A stretch of DNA of 9,273 nucleotides. Source: Deltaproteobacteria bacterium. GTDB lineage: Bacteria > Desulfobacterota > DSM-4660 > Desulfatiglandales > B25-G16. The position numbers and the translations under genes were made by a program. Every line of letters begins with the position of its first letter. Positions within the stretch are counted from its first letter, which is position 1. The DNA lies in the NCBI GenBank assembly GCA_018400255.1, contig JAGYMO010000380.1, positions 1 to 9,273 of the forward strand, given 5' to 3'. Below, one piece after another: positions 5,286 through 9,273 of the stretch. Under the pieces are notes generated by a model. That model worked only from the letters and a program-made list of their open reading frames with translations. It did not search any database and was not told the DNA's origin.

Positions 5286-6580
5286 CACTTGTTTTATTTA
5301 TAATGGGCTTTGTTGTAATTATAATGCTTCTTGGAGTACCGGTTGGCTTTTCCTTTGGGCTGGGTGGCTTTGCCATGCTTTTCATAACTGGCCTGGACCC
5401 ACGATTTGCAATACCTTCCGCCTTTCGAAACCTTGAGTCCTATACGCTCTTAGCCCTTCCTCTATTCATTATGGCTGGAGGGCTCATGCGAGATGCTGAT
5501 ATTTCAAAAAGACTCATAGAATTTACCATGTCTTTCCTGGGTAGAATCAAAGGAGGCCTTGGCATGGTTTGTGTGGTTAGCTGTACCATATTTGGGGCAA
5601 TCTCCGGTTCAGCTTCAGCAGCTATTGCGGCTATTGGTTCAGTTATAATTCCTGAAATGGTTGAACAGGGCTACGACAGAGGTTACTCTACCGGTCTTGT
5701 AGCAGCCTCCTCTATGTTAGCCTTGCTTATCCCCCCAAGCATACCAATGATAGTATTCGCTATGACGGCACAGATATCCATCCTTGCAGCCTTTTTAAGT
5801 ACCCTCATACCTGGTGTCTTAATGATGACGGCATATTGCATAATCAACTTGATTATAAGCAGCAAAATGGAAAAGGTAAAAGTGACTCAAAGGCAGAGTT
5901 TTCGCAATACAATCGGGGAAATTGGGCGTTCTACAAAACATGCGGGATTCGCTTTATTTATGCCTGTTTTGGTATTAGGCGGTATTTATGGTGGAATATT
6001 TACGCCCACCGAAGCAGCTGGAATGTCGGCCTTATATGCAGTGATTGTGGGATTTCTTCTTTACAAAACAATGACATTTAAAGGAATGAGCCTTAATATA
6101 AAGAATTCCATGATCACCTCTGGTGTAGTTATGATTCTGCTGTTTTTTATTCTGATGGTCAGCAGGATTATGGTTACCTATCAAGTTCCCCAGCAGCTGA
6201 CAAGTTTAATATTTAAATTTACAACCAATAAATGGCTTGTTTTACTTATGCTAAATATTATTCTTATTTTAATGGGAATGCTTGTTGATGATGTCTCCGG
6301 CAATATCCTATCCGCAGCTCTCCTTTTGCCCATAGCCAAATCAATAGGCATTGATCCAATCCATTTTGCCGCTATCTCAGTCACAAACCTTTCCCTTGGA
6401 AACATTACACCGCCCTGTGCCCCTATGCTTTACCTCGCTGGGCTGATAGGAGGTAATCTTCCGCTAAACGAATATGTAAAACCAGCCTCATACTTCATGA
6501 TATTTGGGGCCTTACCTGTAATATTAGCAGTAACATACATACCTGAATTCGCCTTGGTATTAGTAAACCTATTCTTATAA
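5282..6580 (+). CDS. dctM: TRAP transporter large permease, DctM family
   Basis: 432 residues, typical for DctM, hydrophobic throughout with about 11-13 membrane segments. Family signatures in order: GVPVGFSFGLGG (18-29), LPLFIMAGGLM (59-69), FGAISGSASAAIAAIGS (104-120) with IIPEM, LIPPSIPMIVFA (149-160), FTPTEAAGMSALYA (240-253), and the pseudo-repeat NITPPCAPMLY (374-384). These unwound-helix segments form the substrate and sodium sites in solved TRAP structures. This is the transport subunit that moves the acid delivered by DctP. Start ATG 5282 lies in the ATGA overlap with dctQ and has GGAGG (5271-5275) 6 nt upstream inside dctQ. A 28-bp gap leads to the crotonase gene, so the transporter and CoA enzymes are very likely one transcript. 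Confidence 0.95.
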   Translation: MTLVLFIMGFVVIIMLLGVPVGFSFGLGGFAMLFITGLDPRFAIPSAFRNLESYTLLALPLFIMAGGLMRDADISKRLIEFTMSFLGRIKGGLGMVCVVSCTIFGAISGSASAAIAAIGSVIIPEMVEQGYDRGYSTGLVAASSMLALLIPPSIPMIVFAMTAQISILAAFLSTLIPGVLMMTAYCIINLIISSKMEKVKVTQRQSFRNTIGEIGRSTKHAGFALFMPVLVLGGIYGGIFTPTEAAGMSALYAVIVGFLLYKTMTFKGMSLNIKNSMITSGVVMILLFFILMVSRIMVTYQVPQQLTSLIFKFTTNKWLVLLMLNIILILMGMLVDDVSGNILSAALLLPIAKSIGIDPIHFAAISVTNLSLGNITPPCAPMLYLAGLIGGNLPLNEYVKPASYFMIFGALPVILAVTYIPEFALVLVNLFL

Positions 6581-6608
6581 TAATTATAAAAAACGGAGGA
6601 TATTGTAC

Positions 6609-7379
6609 ATGAAAGAAGAATCAGTTCTTTATAGCCGAGAGGGTGCCATAGGAATTATCACATTTAACAGACCCCACCGCCTTAATGCTATCAACGGTGA
6701 TCTTTTAGACGATTTTATTAAACAATTAATAGTAGCAAGGGAAGACGAGAAGGCTTCCACAATAGTAATGACCGGTACTGGAAGATCGTTTTGTGCAGGC
6801 GAAGACCTCAAGGAGACCTCTGCCGGAAAAAGCTTTGAGCAATGGGTGAAAGAAACAGACAGACTTCAAGATATTCAGAGACTGACCTTAAGACTAAATA
6901 AGCCTCTAATAGCTTCTATAAATGGCTATGCCTTGGGTGGTGGCTTGGAGTTTGCATTAAGCGCTGATATTCGCATAGCAGCCGAAGATGCAAAGTTTGG
7001 TTTCCCAGAAACCGGAGTTGGACTTACCGTTACACAGTCAGGCACAAAGCTGATCTCCCAAATTGTCGGCCTTGGAAAAGCCAAGGAATTAGTCTTTACT
7101 GGTGAATTTATCAATGCCGAGGAGGCCTTACGAATCGGCCTGGTAAATAAGGTAGTGCCAAATGAGATGCTTATGGAGGAGACATTTAAAATGTGTAGAA
7201 AGATTGGAGAAAGATCACCTCTTTCACTTAGGCTTTCCCGAATAGCAATAGATCAAGGCCTTCACTCAAGTTTTGAAGAAATATTGGAGATCGAGGCTGA
7301 TCATTTGTTAATTTGTGGGAGTTCAAACAATCAAAAAGCATTTGTAGAAAAAAGATTGGCTGAGATGAAAAAGGATTAA
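6609..7379 (+). CDS. Crotonase-fold enoyl-CoA hydratase/isomerase
   Basis: 256 residues from ATG 6609, preferred over the TTG at 6603 because GGAGG (6595-6599) is 9 nt from the ATG and only 3 from the TTG. Oxyanion-hole elements are RSFCAGEDL (59-67) and NGYALGGGLEFA (105-116). Both glutamates that activate water in rat mitochondrial hydratase are present: Glu114 in GGGLE and Glu134 in FPE. The loop after Glu134, however, reads TGVGLTVTQSGTKL, lacking the PGxGGTQRL seen in standard hydratases. That points to a divergent subfamily, so hydratase, isomerase or hydrolase specificity cannot be fixed. It acts in the cytoplasm on an enoyl-CoA formed after activation by the ligase encoded next. It is 28 bp after dctM and 92 bp before the ligase gene. 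Confidence 0.88.
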   Translation: MKEESVLYSREGAIGIITFNRPHRLNAINGDLLDDFIKQLIVAREDEKASTIVMTGTGRSFCAGEDLKETSAGKSFEQWVKETDRLQDIQRLTLRLNKPLIASINGYALGGGLEFALSADIRIAAEDAKFGFPETGVGLTVTQSGTKLISQIVGLGKAKELVFTGEFINAEEALRIGLVNKVVPNEMLMEETFKMCRKIGERSPLSLRLSRIAIDQGLHSSFEEILEIEADHLLICGSSNNQKAFVEKRLAEMKKD

Positions 7380-7401
7380 AAGCTTTTAGACACTACGCAA
7401 A

Positions 7402-7439
7402 AGTCCTAAGAAATAACCCTTAGAACATCGCACAGGACT
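7402..7439 (+). repeat. Imperfect inverted repeat between crotonase and ligase genes
   Basis: AGTCCT (7402-7407) pairs with AGGACT (7434-7439); CTAAG (7406-7410) can alternatively pair with CTTAG (7419-7423). The two pairings share bases, so this is a weak or switching hairpin in the 92-bp gap, with no U-run. It could be a minor processing site or a relic. Confidence 0.3.
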
Positions 7440-7471
7440 CGGCTTGTACTAATTTTATAAAGGAGGTACAC

Positions 7472-9109
7472 ATGTTAAAAGGCAGAACCTATGAGGAGGT
7501 TTATAAAAACTTCAAATGGGAAATCCCTGAATACTACAACATAGGCGTGGATGTATGCGACAAATGGGCAAATGAAAAATACAGATTGGCCCTGATTTAT
7601 ATAGACAAAGATGGGAAAGACCATAAATATACCTTCTGGGAGCTTAAAAATTTATCTAACCAATTAGCTAATACTCTTCGAGCAAAGGGCGTAGAAAAGC
7701 TTGAAAGGGTAGGCATTTTATTACCACCCTGCCCGGAGACTCTATTAGCTCACATTGCTATTTATAAACTGGGGGCTATTGCCGTACCGCTTCTCCCGTT
7801 GTTTGGGCCTGAAGCTATTGAATACCGCCTTGAAAACAGCGAGTCAAAGGTAGTTATTACTGACAACGAAAATTTGACAAAGGTCCTAAACATCAAGGAC
7901 CGCCTCCCAAACTTGCAGATGATTATTGTCGTGAATTCGGAAGGAATGGATAACGTGGATGACTTCTGGCAAAGCCTCCAGAAAGGGAGTCGCTCTTTCA
8001 ATCCTGTCTTAACTAAACCTGAGGACCCAGCTCTTATAATATATACCTCAGGCACTACAGGACCCCCTAAAGGTACCCTGCATGGCCACCAGATACTACT
8101 GGGAATTCTTCCAGGATTTGAATTTTATCATAATTTATTCCCAAAGGAGGGAGATCTGATGTGGACACCTCTTGATTGGGCATATATTGGTGGATCATAC
8201 GATGCATTGTTCCCTACCCTTCACCACGGCATACCTATGCTTGCCTACAGGGCTAGAAAATTTAATCCGGAAGAAGCCTTTTATATTATGGATAAATATG
8301 GCGTAAGAAACTTGATGGCCGTCCCTACGGTATTACGCATGATGATGCATGCCGTGAAGAATCCCAAAGAAAAATATAATCTTCAATTAAGGTCAATAAC
8401 AGTAGGTGGTGAAACGCTGGGGGAAGAGCTTGCTGAATGGTCCAAGGATTCTTTTGGCGTTGAACTCAACGAACAATACGGCCAAACAGAATGCGATTTA
8501 GTGATTGGGTATTGCTCTGAGGTCATGAAAATCATTCACGGGTCAATAGGTAAAGCAGTTCCAGGGCATATTGTAGAGGTAATCAATGAAAAAGGGGAAG
8601 TAGTTAAGCCTGGCCAATTAGGAGAAATTGCCGTTAAATGTCCAGATCCTGTTATGTTTTTAGAATACTGGAAAAACGAAAAAGCCACCAAGGAGAGGTT
8701 TATAGGGGATTGGATGCGGACAGGAGATTATGGAACAAAAGATGAGAATGGATATTTTCGATTCACTGGAAGAGAGGATGATATTATAGAAAGCGGCGGC
8801 TTCAGAATTGGGCCAGGCGAGATAGAAGATTGTTTGATGAAACATGAGGCCGTTGCATTGGTAGGTGTCATAGGTGTTCCAGATAAACTAAGAGGCGAGA
8901 TCATAAAGGCCTTTATTATGCCTAAAGATGGCGTAAACGTGGACACGCTACTTGAGGATAATATCAAGGAGTATGTCAAGACAAAGCTTGAGGCACAAGC
9001 ATACCCAAGGGAGATAGAATTTGTGCAAGAGATGCCCCGGACAAAATCTGGAAAAATCCTGAGAAGCGAGCTCCGTAAGATGCATACGGAGAAAACACAA
9101 AATTCTTAA
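7472..9109 (+). CDS. AMP-forming acyl-CoA synthetase (medium-chain / ACSM-like)
   Basis: 545 residues, full length for the adenylate-forming ligase superfamily. Motifs in order: P-loop YTSGTTGPPKG (191-201), TPLDWAYIGGSYDALFPTL (232-250) typical of acetyl/medium-chain ligases, substrate-region GGETL (312-316), NEQYGQTE (333-340), hinge and ribose-binding RTGDYG (416-421), GREDDIIESGGFRIGPGEIE (433-452), and the catalytic lysine Lys528 in PRTKSGK. It converts a carboxylic acid, ATP and CoA to acyl-CoA, AMP and pyrophosphate. The substrate cannot be read from sequence; context says it is the acid taken up by the TRAP system. Start ATG 7472 has AAAGGAGGT (7459-7467) at ideal spacing. A 60-bp gap leads to the thiolase gene. 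Confidence 0.93.
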   Translation: MLKGRTYEEVYKNFKWEIPEYYNIGVDVCDKWANEKYRLALIYIDKDGKDHKYTFWELKNLSNQLANTLRAKGVEKLERVGILLPPCPETLLAHIAIYKLGAIAVPLLPLFGPEAIEYRLENSESKVVITDNENLTKVLNIKDRLPNLQMIIVVNSEGMDNVDDFWQSLQKGSRSFNPVLTKPEDPALIIYTSGTTGPPKGTLHGHQILLGILPGFEFYHNLFPKEGDLMWTPLDWAYIGGSYDALFPTLHHGIPMLAYRARKFNPEEAFYIMDKYGVRNLMAVPTVLRMMMHAVKNPKEKYNLQLRSITVGGETLGEELAEWSKDSFGVELNEQYGQTECDLVIGYCSEVMKIIHGSIGKAVPGHIVEVINEKGEVVKPGQLGEIAVKCPDPVMFLEYWKNEKATKERFIGDWMRTGDYGTKDENGYFRFTGREDDIIESGGFRIGPGEIEDCLMKHEAVALVGVIGVPDKLRGEIIKAFIMPKDGVNVDTLLEDNIKEYVKTKLEAQAYPREIEFVQEMPRTKSGKILRSELRKMHTEKTQNS

Positions 9110-9169
9110 AGGAAAAATGGCTAAATAGCACATTAAAAAGAGTCATAACGCAAACAGAAGGAGTAAATA

Positions 9170-9273
9170 ATGTCAAAAAAAGTAGGCATTGTCGGTGCAG
9201 CAGTTACCCCTTTTAAGGGGACATGGAGAGAAAAAACATATTATGAATTAGCGCAGATGGCAACAAGGGAGGC
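9170..9273 (+). CDS. Thiolase-family protein, N-terminus only (cut by window end)
   Basis: 34 full codons from ATG 9170 with AAGGAG (9158-9163) 6 nt upstream. The start MSKKVGIVGAAVTPFKG followed by TYYELAQMATREA is the characteristic first strand and helix of thiolases, nearest the SCP-x/acetyl-CoA acetyltransferase type in which V-I-V-G-x-x-x-T-x-F is usual. The active cysteine and the C-terminal His/Cys lie outside the window. In this operon it would cleave a 3-ketoacyl-CoA with CoA. Thiolases of this type are often followed by a DUF35 OB-fold partner; whether one is here is not visible. Confidence 0.75.
   Translation, partial: MSKKVGIVGAAVTPFKGTWREKTYYELAQMATRE

Noticed and set aside
6603..6608. 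TTG at 6603 as crotonase start.
   Set aside because: Only 3 nt from GGAGG; ATG 6609 has normal spacing.
1..9273. CRISPR arrays, tRNA/rRNA genes, insertion sequences, phage or defence genes.
   Set aside because: No regularly spaced repeats, transposase motifs, tRNA-like folds or terminal repeats were seen on reading both strands.

Overview
The window is AT-rich (non-coding parts especially so) and reads like the chromosome of a strictly or facultatively anaerobic bacterium. A ferritin-like diiron protein, a nitroimidazole-reductase-type flavin protein, a MEMO (AmmeMemoRadiSam B) protein and a TRAP transporter coupled to acyl-CoA metabolism together suggest a Desulfobacterota/Syntrophobacterales-type organism, or another syntroph or fatty/aromatic acid degrader. 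This is an inference from gene content only; no taxonomic marker gene is present. Shine-Dalgarno sequences are strong (AAGGAG/GGAGG) in front of most genes.

Left part (1-2438): the 3' part of a ferritin-like/rubrerythrin-family gene (+), a PNPOx-fold NimA-like flavoprotein (+), then a convergent MEMO-family gene (-) that carries an N-terminal PqqD-like domain. Between the two convergent genes lies a stretch of higher GC than the other intergenic DNA. On the minus strand it looks like the decayed remains of a small gene that was translationally coupled to the MEMO gene.

Centre (2439-2828): a 390-bp, very AT-rich divergent control region. It holds a 17/19 match to the classical Fur box over the likely -10 of the MEMO gene, a 9-bp inverted repeat, a TTGACA promoter for the tetR gene, an operator-like palindrome CTAACG-N6-CGTTAG just after that promoter, and a 21-bp AT palindrome.

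Right part (2829-9273, all +): a KstR2-like TetR repressor, then what looks like one catabolic operon. It comprises TRAP substrate-binding protein (dctP), small permease (dctQ), large permease (dctM), a crotonase-fold enoyl-CoA hydratase/isomerase, an AMP-forming acyl-CoA ligase and the first 34 codons of a thiolase. The logic is import of a carboxylic acid from the periplasm, CoA activation, hydration or isomerisation, and thiolytic cleavage; acyl-CoA dehydrogenase and 3-hydroxyacyl-CoA dehydrogenase functions are not in the window. A second copy of the operator (CTACCG-N6-CGTTAG, 13/18 identical to the first) lies between tetR and dctP, so the TetR protein probably represses itself and the operon, with an acyl-CoA intermediate as likely inducer. 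A perfect 12-bp stem-loop between dctP and dctQ, and a GAAAGGAGG element in the dctP leader, suggest that the binding protein is made in excess through mRNA stability.
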